In this document: positions 27,105 through 39,178 of the stretch, piece by piece | Layout: every line of letters begins with the position of its first letter | Position numbering within the stretch: the first letter of the stretch is position 1 | NCBI RefSeq assembly: GCF_001640805.2 | Contig: NC_066851.1 | Coordinates: 8,936,712 to 9,000,711 of the forward strand | Direction: 5' to 3' | Source of the DNA: Lates calcarifer | Taxonomy: Eukaryota > Chordata > Actinopteri > Centropomidae | Length of the DNA stretch: 64,000 bases | Notes under the pieces: model-generated | Databases searched by the model: none | The model's input: only the letters and a program-made list of their open reading frames with translations | What the model was told of the DNA's origin: nothing | Translations under genes and position numbers: made by a program

Positions 27105-30050
27105 AGGGACACTAAACGAGTGAGTGCAGGCAGGCGCCAACACCAGTGAGGTGAAGGGTCACGAGCGACTGCCTCTCCAATGTTGTGTGAAATGTGTAGA
27201 TGGCAGTCTCGGCCCATTATGTGCGTATATGCGACTGTATGTGTGTGTGTCTTGAGGCAGACAGGGGGCATCTCAAAGTAACTGGTTATTATCACCTCAA
27301 TATTTTTCTTATTATGACAATTACATGCTCCAGGAGCGAATTAAGCAATACAGGACGCCAAGCGGGGAGTGGTTGACAGCTATTTGGAGACTCAATGCAC
27401 AGAGCAATTTGCAGCCCCGAGCCAAACAAATTGGATTTGGGCCACTTTGGATTGGGGCCCCAGATTGTTGGGCGTTTGGATCCCCCGACCGCATGCCTGC
27501 CTGGCTGGTTAGCTGGCTGGCTGGCTTCGATTCTTTACACATGACTATGTAGCAGACAGTTAGCCAGGTAACACAATGCTCCATGGCCCTTGATAAGGAT
27601 TAAGTGTACACATGAGGGAAGTGGGTGCGGGTTAATAAATGCATTATATTGCTTATAGTGTGAAATCACTCTTCTAAGGTAGTGTTTCTGCAAGCATAAG
27701 TTATAACTGTGGGTTTATTGGGTGTTTACAATTGACATTTTTATAGTCTACTGGTGCTAATTCTTTCCCACCCTTTCATGTTATAGACTGCTGCTACTTT
27801 TTTGGTCTTGGGCCACACAGCTGTGCTCAAGTGTGTGTATAATCCAAATGAGCCTAACAGCCTCTAAACGAATTACTGGTACGCATTTTCCCACCCCTAA
27901 ACTGCCACTGGAAAAGCTGGCAACAGCACCCAATTAGGTGAAATGCAATTATTCCCATCCATTCACACAATTAGCCTGCGGGTTAACAGCCTAGCTGTAC
28001 ATCCGGCTAGCTCTGGTGTTTTGGGAAAGCCATCACCATGGTTATACCGGCTCCCGTGGTAACCCCACCATGTCAAATGGCGCGCACCCGGGGCAGCAGG
28101 TTGGTTGAAAATATACATTCAGCCTCATTGGTGAAGGCAGCGCATTGCATCACTCAGCTCAGAATACTGGGTGGCTTGATTGGCTGAGACAGGAAGTGGT
28201 ACCACGGGTGAGGGAGAGAGAGAGAGAGAGAGAAAGGAAAGCGAGTGCCCCATGTGCTCAGTCGTGCAAGGCTAGATAATGCCAGGTGACAGACTGGCAG
28301 GCTGGCAGAGCGGGTGGGCACTCACAGCAGCATGATGGAAAACAAAGGCTTTGTGTGTCACTGCCGAGATTGCATTAACCAAAACAAGCAGCCATGGACA
28401 GACTGCCACACTGACTTGGTTGTCTGTTCCACAGGCTGAGCCATCCATGGATAGAAAGATGATGGGGGATGCCTGTCTCACTTTTTACATGAAATAACAT
28501 GGTGCAAGGATAATGAGAAAAAGTACAGTGTTTGCCTGCTGTTTACATAAAATTGACTATTTGACAGAGCTGCATAAATTCAAAACAAATGGCTTTTGAC
28601 AGTCTGTGCACTGCAGGGTTCAGCAGATATTTATGGTGTTCATTCTTGTACTTAGTTTGGAAGTTTCTGTCAATATTCAACATTTTAAAAATTACCATTT
28701 TTATATGATTCAGACTCACTGTTTTGGAATCTACAGTCTACACCAAAGTCTGCAAAAAAATTCAAGGGGGCTGGTGGCACCTTCACTGTAGTTGCTACAG
28801 TCTGACACTTGTGCAGTTGTCCAGTAGCTTATTACCATATGAGATTGGCATCCTCTCCCCTGCCCAGACACCAGGAGAAAAGATGCAAACTTGTGTTGAG
28901 TGTATTACTCTGTAACATTCATGAGTTTGCTGGAAGTAGAATCACACAACAATAAGATTACAATAAGCATGCAACAGGTGTTTTTTTAGTAGCTTTTATT
29001 TTAGTGGATGTAGCTGGGTTGATTTTAAGTGACACACAGACAGACTAATAGACACATATCTCTCTGTGGTAGCAGTAATGGTTGCACGGGGCTCAGGTGG
29101 GACAGGAGTGGAGGGTCAACAGGCCTGGTATAGCAGGCAGGATCAGCTGGCATACACCCGCAACTCTTCCCCTTCCTCCCCAAGCAGGCACCAGCCAGGA
29201 AACCAGGGTCACTTACAGGTGACTTCCCCCGTGCTCAGCTACAGCTGGGGCACAGCCGCTAGTCAGTGTGTGTTTGTGTGTGTTTGTATGTGCGTGCGTA
29301 TCCAAATGTGTGTGTGACGTGTAGTTAGGGGGCAGCCATCACATTGTATCACATCACATCACATCTGGCCTTCTCTTTACTTCTCCCACCGTCTCTCCTC
29401 TCACTCCACACTTTTATGCAGTGAGTATTCTGTCAACACTATTGGTGGGGATTCCCTGGAATCAGTTCAGGAGGGGGAGTACCTACTAAGCACACGCACA
29501 CACACACACACACTCTCTCACACACACATGCACACATAAATACACAATCCTCTGCTCACCACAGGGAACGAAAACTGTAATATGAACTCACCCTTGGTCT
29601 AAATGAAAGCCCATTACAATTCATTTTCACCACAGCAGCCAGTGTACAGTAGTGACTTCTTCTGTGGGTAATGTTTTTGCTCCTCTGCCATATTAACCAC
29701 TGTCACTACTCAGCAGGTTACAGAGAAGTCAAATGCTGCTCATGCCTGTGTGAACTTTTAACCTTTTAACCTGTAGTGTCTTATGAAAGCATTAGAAATA
29801 TGTTTGCTCCTTTTAATGATGTGTTTCATTTTTTTAAATAGATAATACAATCTGGTCTTTTAGCCAAACAATCATATTTAACCATGCTGAAATAGTTGCA
29901 ATATTACTATTATATGATGACATAATACAGAACTGGGAAAATTTTGTGCTTGCTTGAGTTTAAATTTGCCACCTGCTGCATGTCACCTCTCATAAAATGC
30001 CTGGGTGAGCTTTATAAATACTCACTGTTAAGTCCTTTCTTCTGTTCCAG

Positions 30051-30349
30051 GATCTGTCCGGCTCGATCGATGACCTCCCCACGGGGACTGAGGCCGGTCT
30101 GGGCTCAGCCGTCAGCGCCGGCGGCTCCTCCAGCAGCAGCAGCAGCAGCCAGGGGGAGCAGGGAGGCCAGCAACCAGGGACAGTCCCCCTTCTCCCCGCA
30201 TGCCTCCCCACATCTCCCCAGCCAGAGGAGCGGGCCCTCTCCCTCCCCTGTTGGCTCGCCTGCGGGCTCCACTCAGTCCCAGCAGTCCCGATCTGGCTCT
30301 GGACCCATCTCTCCCGCCAGTGGACCCTCTGCCAACACCGCCACTCCAG
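30051..30349 (+). CDS. arid1b: arid1b coding exon with an internal frame shift
   Basis: This is the first recognisable exon. The acceptor is a pyrimidine-rich run ending TTCCAG (30050); the donor is CAG|GTAGGA (30350). From 30051 the frame reads [14 protein letters not shown], the hallmark start of this conserved ARID1A/ARID1B block. A Ser run follows (eight Ser, six encoded by AGC, 30126-30149), then QGEQ. From 30163 the homologous sequence ([16 protein letters not shown], then [10 protein letters not shown] and [12 protein letters not shown]) continues in the next frame. Codon starts therefore move from positions divisible by 3 to positions one later, as if one extra base, probably a G, sits in 30152-30163. 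In the homologous frame the exon ends in phase 1 (first base of a Gly codon), matching the next exon. It belongs to the disordered N-terminal part of BAF250b, the ARID subunit of canonical BAF in the nucleus. Exon identity is firm. Whether the shift is real or an assembly error is unknown. Confidence 0.93.
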
Positions 30350-30652
30350 GTAGGATTGCCATTAGAGCCTCTAAAAGTATGCGCACATGAATCTTGATAA
30401 TCAAATCAGTCTTGATGAAAGGGGCGACTTGTAGCATAACTTTATTAGTTTAATCACCACAAACAAACAAGAGTGTCACTGACAAGATTTGCTGTCGGAA
30501 CCAGACACTACACTGCATTTTACATCGTGTACCGCCGAGTTAGATTCCCTGGGAAATTTGCAAAATTGCTTTACAGCTTAAAGGGAAATTGCTTTGTGCC
30601 ACCAAACAAGAGGCTGCTGTTTGAAACCAAATTAGAGAACAATCGCAAACAT

Positions 30653-30734
30653 ACCCCAGTCAGTGATGTCACGTCAGGCATATTGCCTTTGGCAGCTGAT
30701 GAAAAATAGCTGCTGTGACATCACTGACTGGGGT
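30653..30734. repeat. perfect 20-bp inverted repeat (hairpin)
   Basis: Arms 30653-30672 and 30715-30734 are exact reverse complements (accccagtcagtgatgtcac and its complement), with a 42-nt spacer. The arms contain the palindrome-like CAGTGATGTCAC. It lies about 300 nt inside the intron after the 30051-30349 exon and may be the remains of a short inverted-repeat transposon. Confidence 0.8.
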
Positions 30735-33158
30735 GTGGCCAGAAAGAGTTTCAGTGTTAATTTGCAGTTTAAACAATTCTTAGATCACCTTTAAGGCAGT
30801 GCCAGTTGCCGCTGGATCCATTTCACAGTTATCACACCTACATTTCTGCTTGACCTTTCCATTTACTTTGCTATTTAAAGACTTTAAGCCTGATTTCATT
30901 TGTTTTTAAATATGTGCATTTAGAGAGGACTTTAAAAAGGTCATGTAGAAAACTGACCCCAGTGCAGAATAGGTGCACATGTTTCCATAAATAACAGGGA
31001 GACAATATTTAAATGTAAAGACAAAGCTTCTGAGTTACACCTTTGTGTAATCCAACACACAAATACATCAGACCAGGAAAAACAGTTGTGAACTTGTTTT
31101 TTATTTCTGCTTCTGCCTTAATCAGAGTCTTAATTTAACATGATTATCCTAAATAATACTGTCCATGTGAATCTACCCTCTGAGACTTTGCTGGAGTGTT
31201 AGGTGAGCAGGGTTTGACCTTTTTTTAGAGCAGTCTAGCCAGTGGCAACATGTCGGTCCAACAGCATCTTTTTTCTCATCTCCAACTCACCGTATTGTCC
31301 ATCCAGATCAATTTTTATTCTGCCAGTTTGGACAGAGGATGAGGCTGAGTGTACTCTGCAGCAGAAGACCAAATAATATCAATCCAGCTCGTCTAGACTT
31401 TGATATTCTCTGGTCTATTTGAAATACTAATTCAGACCACTGAAGAATATTACAGCGTAGTGCAGAGCACTTCATGGAATATGTCACATTCATTTTCTTC
31501 ACACAGTTTTTGTCCTTGCATTGTGGGGATTTGTTAAGTCTTTGATCACGATGTTGAAGAAACACATTCCTACATTGCAGTGGAATTTTAATAAAGTCCA
31601 TCTTTCTACTACCTGTTGATTGCACAGGTATTTCCAACAGTTATGTCCAGACAATATTTCCTCTCCTCTCTGAGTGTTAATGAATTGAGACTGACTGGTA
31701 GTGGAGGACCTCCCATCTGATTTGTAGCCTTATCTAAAATATGGCAGGCCAAACAAGACACCAACAGGATTATCAGACAATGCACGGTGTGTCTGTTTGT
31801 CTCCTGAGGACATAGGGAGCACGTAACCATTTAGATAAACACAAAATGTTATAAATAAGTGTGGATTTGATTTGCCATAGACAAGCATGTGACGTGTCAT
31901 CTCGCCACTTCTCTGCCTGACTGAGTGGCTGACCGGCGCGTCAGCATATCTCAGACCTGTCAGTCACTCTGACGAGGCGGGGCAAAATGTCTTGAGTGAG
32001 ATCCTGATGCCAGCTCCTCCTCCTCCGCCTCCTCCTCTCCTCACAGCCGCTTACCAGAGTGATTGACGCTAATGAAAAACTGGGACAGTGGTTTTCCAGG
32101 CACTCGTGCCAAGAATCATGACAAGAATCCGGAATGAGGCGGCAAAGACGGGAAGCGAAACCGATCGCTGGGACGTGATTAATAAGAAAATATTTTAAAA
32201 TATTCCCCATGCCAAATAAATGGTGATAAAGCGTGGAGCAGTGAGTAACATCTGGCATGTTTTAGCGGCTGTACTACAATCAGTTTGAATTAGATCAAGG
32301 AGCAGCCAGCCTAAGAGAGACACAGGAGAACTAATGTGGTTAACACACATCTGATTACTAACGCTCTGCTTTCTAACACTTCATCACAAGTTAGGACACT
32401 TTGGTTAATGTTGTCGTGATAGTTCAGTACAAGTCAGTGAGGAGAGGGGGGAGCAAGCGAGTTAACAAGCAACACTGTGTATCCCTCTCTATATATATTT
32501 GTGTGTGTGCGTTTTGTTTCCTGAGATTTGTATCTTCAGCACTCCCGATTTGTTAGTTCTGCGGCCATAAAAAAGACGTTCTTCATTATTCATAGCAGTT
32601 GCGTGATCAACAGTGTCCCCAAAATAAACAAGACAAACATTAATGAGCAGATTAATTAGCGTGAAAAACTAAAAACTTTTTATCTGCAGTAGTTTGAGCT
32701 CCAGTCAAGAAAAAGTCAAAACACACCGTATCTTGCGGCTGCATTGCATCCTGCTCCATTAAGGCTACTGTCAGTGGAGAAATTGGAATTAGCAGTCTCT
32801 TCTATGATGGATTCTGCCCCTCGACTGACATCAAAATCAGTTGTTTGCATTGACAGTTAAGGTATTTTTAACTTTTTTCTCCCTTTAGCTGTGCTGTAAA
32901 TGTCACCATCTGATGTCATATTGTCATTTCTGGCAAGGACCCATATAGATCCATGGAAAATACAAAGAAAAGTTGTAGCCACGTGAGTCTTTAAGTGTGT
33001 TAGTGCAGATTTTTCCTTTAAAAACAAACAGATTTATTTTTATTTGTGGTCTGAGCTTGAGTGCGTAAATATGTGCATCTACATTTCTATCCAAAAGTAA
33101 AATAACATTGATGGTTTAGAGGTACTGTATGCATGTACAATATGTATGTACACATATA

Positions 33159-33635
33159 CACTGATCAGCCAAAACATTAAAACCACCTGCCTAATACTGT
33201 GTCGGTCCCCCTCATGCCACCGAAACAGCTCTGACCCATTGGACACGGACAAGGGACCTCTCAAGGTGTCCTGTCCTGTCTGGCATATCCTTTGGGCCCT
33301 GTGGGATTGCGGGATGGGGCCTCCATGGATCTTGATTGTTCTGAGGAGAGTTGTGGAGGCTGGATCAACACCCTGGGCTCTTTGTCGTGTTCCACAAGAC
33401 ATTTCTGAGCAGTTTTTGTGGTGTGGTGCAAGTATTGCCCTGCTGGGAGAGGCCCCTGCCATTGGGGAGTGCTGTTGCCATTGGGATTTGATGTTTAGGT
33501 GGGTTGTATGTGTCACAGTAACATCCAGATGAATGTCAGGACCCAAGGTTTCCCATCAGAACATTGCATTGTAATGAAATGATCAATGTTATTCACTTCA
33601 CCTGTCAGTGGTTTTAATGTTGTGGCTCATCATTG
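33159..33635. mobile_element. short non-autonomous Tc1/mariner element with TIRs
   Basis: The left end (CACTGATCAGCC..., then ACATTAAAACCACC) and the right end (GTGGTTTTAATGTTGTGG...CATCATTG) are imperfect terminal inverted repeats of about 30 bp. Both are flanked by TA (33157-33158 and 33636-33637), the Tc1/mariner target site. Inner sequence resembles known members: ACAGCTCTGACCCATTGG near the left end, AGGACCCAAGGTTTCCC and TTATTCACTTCACCTGTCAGTGG near the right. At about 477 bp it is much shorter than a 1.2-1.3 kb autonomous copy, so the transposase core is deleted. The 155-codon open frame on the - strand across it is a degenerate leftover. The family call is from memory. Confidence 0.85.
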
Positions 33636-33845
33636 TATACTGTATGTGTATATACCTACATATATATATAGAGTATATGTTATATGTGTGTGTCTGTGTT
33701 TGTGTGTTAGTCTGTCACTGCTCAGCCTCACTCCAGGGAGTGATGCGACATGTCACACGGCTGAGCACTCACGGGACACACGTTACCCTTGACAGCGGTC
33801 AGAGGAGAGCAATTTCATCATGTCATCCTTTCACCTGGCTGTCAC

Positions 33846-33846
<1 letters not shown>

Positions 33847-33879
<33 letters not shown>
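33847..33879. repeat. (AC)16 microsatellite
   Basis: Perfect CA array about 210 nt downstream of the Tc1 element. Confidence 0.95.
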
Positions 33880-33882
<3 letters not shown>

Positions 33883-34196
33883 GAAAATTACACAGAAGGC
33901 AGGTAAAGCACACATAGCAGCACTGTAGCACACATACAATACCTGTAAACTGTTTTTTTTTTATTTTTTCATGGTTTCACAGTACACATATACGGTCACA
34001 CATATAAATCACATATATATTCTTGCTTGGAAGAGTTGTCTGTGTGTGTCTGTGTGTGTGTGTGTGTGTGTTAGAAAAAGTCAGACGGGGAGACTGACAG
34101 ATTGCCAGCCTATCATACACCCATACACTTGCACAAATCTATCTTGTCTGAGCTCCACGGCATGTCTGTGATTCTCTCGTCTCCTCACTTCTCTTC

Positions 34197-34197
34197 T

Positions 34198-34235
<38 letters not shown>

Positions 34236-34265
34236 CTCTCTCTCCCCTCTCTTTCTCTCTCTCTC
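34197..34265. repeat. (CT)n tract
   Basis: About 70 nt of nearly pure CT with single-base interruptions; a polypyrimidine tract on the sense strand of the intron. Confidence 0.95.
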
Positions 34266-37200
34266 CGTCTCTCCATGAAGCAAATCCAATACACTGTAAC
34301 ATTATCCGGGCCTCGCCTTGCTATTTGGATTCTCTCCCGGAGCCAAAAAGGCACACACAGGGCCAAATTGATTTTCCTGTTGCGCTAGATTTGTGACAGT
34401 CGAGCAGAAATCACATTGCTCAACCGCCAACCTCCCCCTCCTCTTCCTCCACCTTGTATGCACATACACACACATACACAAAAACAGGCTCTCATACACA
34501 CACCCCTCCTTCCTCCCAGTGTCTCTGAAGCAATTCAGAGCGTCCTCAGAATATTTTTCTCCTTCCATCAGACATTGGGGACGAGGCGAGCAGACATTTG
34601 TCTCTCATCCGGATGAATGTGGGGTGGAATGGGAGCGCCGGCGTTCAAGCTTCCATCACTGACTGCGTGCTGTGGGAGAGAGAGGCAAAGTCATCCAGTC
34701 AAAGTTCAGAACACAAGGTCCTGAAAAAGTTGAGCCTTCAGAGTCCCTCAGTTTAGTGTCGTCCCAACTGCAGCAACCACAGAATCCATCAGATATGCTG
34801 ATGTGCAGGTGTGTGTTGGCTTTCCAAAACACTGCTTTTCCTGGATGTTCCTAGATGTAAATAACATAGTGTTTGCTGTGTGATTTCTGAGTGTACATGG
34901 GCTGGTTTGACAAGTTGTCTCCAGGTTGACAACCTGTCACTATGGCGTCACTTCCTGTCAGCCCAAGTATGGCTGTCACTTCTTCCCGAAAATGCGTCGA
35001 AGACATATCCATTACGGGGCTGAACCTGATACATACTAAATCAAACTTCACACAAACAGAGCAGTTGTCATCAGCTTGGATCACTGCTGCAGATGGGATG
35101 GAGCTGATAAGGTGCAGAGATGCTTGCTGTTGTGTGAGGGGAAAATCTCACAACAGATTTCAGCATCAACAAAATATTTTGCAAGAAAATATACTGCTCT
35201 TCTGACTCTTTTCTGATCTAAAAGTAGTAGAAGTTCTCTGGGAAGCAGGCAAAATCACCTATGGATGTTCAGTTGGGTTGAGATTTTGTAACAATGGAGG
35301 CCATAGCCATTCGGTGACCCTGTGTGCTCTGTGTAGAAACATTAGAATTTCATTCTCTATTCCATCTGTCAAGGTTTTTCTTTTCATTCGTCACCTGTCT
35401 GTATATGTAGTGTTATTGCACAGAGAAACTGTTTTGCAAAGATAGTGTCAATGCTGCTATCACTGAGGGAATAGTGCAACATGTTCTCAAAACACAGGTT
35501 TCCCAATCAAGCTTTGTTTTGTTTTAGAAAACTGATCATTTTAGCTTCTCAGAAAATACATTGTAACCTTATGTCTCAGGCACCATGGTGATATTTTTGT
35601 GTTAAAGTCCTAACACATAGAAAGGAAACTCAATTTGAACTGTCCATATTTATGCCCTTTTTCAGGACTGGCCCATGTTTGGGTATCTTTATCTCTCTGT
35701 GTAGGCCTGGGTTTACACATTTGTGTCTGCATGCCTGCCTGCCTTTGAAGGCCAAACTGCAGTACTTTTCCACATTGTGCCACTACTAATTGACACGGAG
35801 CACATCCACACTTCTCCATGGCCTGGCTTGCTCTGTCTGCTGCAAAAAAATCACAAATACTCTCTCCCTCCTCTATTTTTCTCTTTCTTGTTCTTCTCTC
35901 TCCACCAAGGTCCTCCGAGGTCCAGTTAACAGCGCCTGCCTGCTGCCCACCCACCCTCCCTTCTTCCTCCCCTCCCCCTCCTCATCCTCTCTCCTCCCTC
36001 TTCCATCTCTCCTCACCCTTCCAAGTTTTTATTTTCTTCTAAAAGAGGTGATTGGAGCTTGCGGGCGAGCGCTCGGGAGAGTTTAAGCTGTTTATCTGCG
36101 CTTCGCTTCAAGTGCTTCCAGGGCCTAGAAAAGGACAGAGAGGTCAGGGTGAGTGGAGGAGGGAGAGGGGAAGGACAGAGAGATAGAGGGTGGGAGACAG
36201 AGAGGGAGAAAAGGCCAGGCCTGTCCAGTTTGTTAGCTCAAGGGTCCTTCCCTGCGAATCTCCTCCAACCCGCTTTATATCCTCTCTTGTCCTTTACTTT
36301 GTCCCCCAGTCTTGCCTGTGGTTTGCACTCAGTTTTTCATTTTAAAAAACACATTTCCATCTCTAATTATGGTAATGAGAACCAAAGAAAAAAAAGAGAG
36401 GAAAAAAAACATTGCTCTTTTTCCATGCTGGGGTCAAAGGTCAAGCATAGACGCCTGGAAGGAACCTGAGCGATGACCTCAGATCACGCTTGCATGCACA
36501 GAAAAAAGTCAATTTTCTAAAATAATGTAAACGACTTCCCTTACGAGAAAGGAAAAGCAAATTCTCAGGCTGCAAAATACTGGACCAGAAAAGACGCCAC
36601 AGGGTTGCTCTCCAAAACTTATATTTTTCCTCTGTTAGTGGTGAAAGTTATTACAGAAGCAGCAAAAGAGGGTGGGGTGAGGGGGAGATGAGTTTTTATG
36701 CGAGTGTGTTTTACAGTGCAGAGTGTGTGGAGCCGGGCAAGTTTTCTAGTCACACCACTCCCTGAGAGGCTGCGTGGTGGGAACACTGCCTCTGGCTGTC
36801 CCTGTCCCTCTCTCTTTCTCTCATTATTTTTATCATGCTCGCTTTCTCTTATGTTCCCTCTTGTGTCTCACGTTCCCTCGTCCCCACCCTTTCCTCCCCA
36901 TCTCTGTTTGTCTCCACTGCTTTCTTTGCTCAGAGCGTTGCTGTGGTACAGGCCTCCCACCGAGGAACAAGGCTGAATTTTCCATTCACATTTCTGTCTC
37001 TGTTCCTTCCTCTTATTTCTCCACATCTCTCCTCTAGCTCTCTTTCTCCACTTTTGTCCTCTTTTTTTTCTTCTTCATCCCCATCCACACATCAACCCCC
37101 CTTCCCCACCCCACCACTGCAGCTCTTTCCCAACCTCCCACATGCCTCTGTCTCTGCATCTCCTGATGGCTGCTCGTGTTCGAAGTGAAACAGCAAAATG

Positions 37201-37926
37201 CTCTCCCCACAGGCATTATATTCACAAAGCACACCGTCGGCCAAAACAGGGAAGGGAAAAAAACAAAAAAAAAACGGCACCCGCTTGCTGTGTTAGCCAT
37301 TTAGAGAAATCCCATTCTAACTCCGTCCGACTGGAAAACCCTAACCGGAGCACAGTGCGCAATTATTTTCTCTCCCCAACACCTATTTTCTTGCTTTCTC
37401 TCACTCCATCGCTCTCTCTCCCCCGCATGCTGCTCGCTGTTTTTTAGCTTAAGCTGCAGTTTTGCTTTACTTACAGTTGCTACTCAGCGTTGGAAGTAAT
37501 GAGGATCTTGGGAGAGCGCTTGTTTTGCGAGCCACTGCAGGCCTGCGCTCGTCCCCTATAGGGAGAGTTAACTGGCATTAGCCCCCGGCTTGGAGAGGCA
37601 TTGACTTGCACCCATAGAGATCTAAACCACCATTATTGGAGCCCGCTGTTTATCTGCCTCTTTCCCCCAAAGACGCAGCAAGTAGGGGATATTACCTTGG
37701 TGTGTGTGTGCGCGTGTGTGTCTATTTGTTGGGTGGTGCAGGTGTGTGTGTGCATTTACTGCCTAAGGGTTGTATTAAGAGATGGTGCTGAAGCAGCCCT
37801 TTCTCTGTATTCTACGCCAGTCTATTAGTGCTCACCGCTGTTACCTCACTTTAGCAAAAATGGCCCCCGCTGCTCCAGGGGGTCTGTGTTTGTGAGAAAC
37901 AGTAATGTGTGTGTGTGTGTGTGTGT

Positions 37927-38058
37927 GTGCAATGTAGGCAAGCAGAGGAATCACTGTATCTTTGTGTATACGTATATCTGCACACCTTTGCAAGCATGTA
38001 CTCACAGGTCTGCTAATGCACACCCACACCTTCCTTTCATCGGCAATTAATAAAAGTC
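37927..38058. repeat. duplicated 132-bp block, copy 1
   Basis: Matches 39047-39178 over 132 nt without gaps, with about eight mismatches (about 94 percent identity). It starts at the end of a GT array (GTGCAATGTAGGC) and ends AATAAAAGTC. Centre-to-centre spacing is 1120 bp. Confidence 0.9.
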
Positions 38059-39046
38059 TTTTCATTGACTGTCTGGTTGACTTTCCTTCATCAGACATTA
38101 CACACACACACACACACACACACAACACGCACCCTGACGCACACGTTAGCTTCTAAGCTTAATATTACCAGAGGCCTGAAACAAAACAGAAATATGGCCA
38201 CAAGTACTCTCCCTTGGCTTTGAACTTCCCCGGCATTTGCGTTTGAAACCCTGATGGAAAAAAAGCTTCAAAGACCACACTCCCTCTCTTCAAAGGAGAC
38301 TCAGGGTTGCCTCGACAGTCCTTGTGGAAGAGAAATTTAAAGGCCCGTGTTGCCTTGTATCATAAGGAAAGAGTAGAAAATGGATGTTCTCGCTAAGTGC
38401 CTTTTTACAAAGAGGAAATTACAGTTATTTAACTCTTCGGCAGGCGTTCCAGAGAGCGTCCTCGTTCTAGATATCTCCCTGTTTGTTCTTCATGTCTTCA
38501 TGCAGCACTTCCCGTCCCTCTAAAACTCTGTCAGTATGATCAAAACATCGGACCTGTTCGTTTAAAGACTAATGGTTTTTGATAGATCGGTGTTAAGGAC
38601 AAACATTTGTGATGGTGTGCTCTGACCTCTCATGAATGAATTGTGATTGAAACCCAAAAATCACAAATTATTCAGATACAGAATGAATTAAAAATAAAAT
38701 CACTTGCTTCTTAGACACTCTGAAACAACTGCTGCCATTGTTTTAAAGTGAATATGTGTGGAATGTGAGTGGCAGGGCTTTTCATTAGTCTGTATTTGTG
38801 TATGCTTATACAGTATGCATGTGTTCAGCTGGGCACTCGTGGAGGTGTAAATTGCAGGCTGTGGATAAAGATGCCGGCTGAGGAACAGCAAGATATGCAT
38901 GCTGCTGATTGTCACATGTGCTAATTGTGTTGTAGCACACCTATGGGACCACTGGCTCTGTAAGGAACACACACTTACACAGATCTAGACACCAAGCAAG
39001 CACATACACATAAAAATATACATAGTTATTGTGCGAATGTGTGTGT

Positions 39047-39178
39047 GTGCAATGTAGGCAAGCAGAGGAATCACTGCATTTTTGTGTATACGTATATCTG
39101 CACACCTTTGCAAATATGTACACACAGGTCTGCTAATGCACACCCACGCCTTCCTTTCATCGGCAATCAATAAAAGTC
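39047..39178. repeat. duplicated 132-bp block, copy 2
   Basis: Second, direct-orientation copy of 37927-38058. It too is preceded by a short GT array. Similarity stops abruptly after AATAAAAGTC in both copies. Confidence 0.9.

Larger units (their letters stand above)
1..30050 (+). other. arid1b: arid1b upstream intron (3' part), over 30 kb
   Basis: No exon recognisable as ARID1B or as any other protein was found before 30051, so I read this as the 3' part of a long intron. It is dominated by simple repeats. Dinucleotide arrays occur near 2361, 2974, 5884, 6936, 8276, 11467, 16690, 20322, 21300, 21913, 26478, 26880 and 27068. There are also pyrimidine-rich tracts (for example 3147-3250, 6430-6570, 7560-7700, 11540-11700, 12570-12700) and a purine-rich tract at 17330-17465. 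Complex stretches with many TAAT and ATGCAAAT-type sites lie near 5370-5470, 5740-5880, 14010-14200, 21470-21690, 25000-25180 and 27285-27470. A degenerate Tc1-like element and a foldback repeat are listed separately. Short open frames here are repeat-driven or chance. An exon too short or too diverged to recognise cannot be excluded. Confidence 0.75.

Noticed and set aside
30200..30397. Open frame beginning [12 protein letters not shown] across the first recognised exon
   Set aside because: It is the third frame of an exon whose ARID1B homology lies in the other two frames.
33079..33546. 155-codon open frame on the - strand
   Set aside because: Lies almost entirely in the short Tc1/mariner element and does not preserve transposase motifs.
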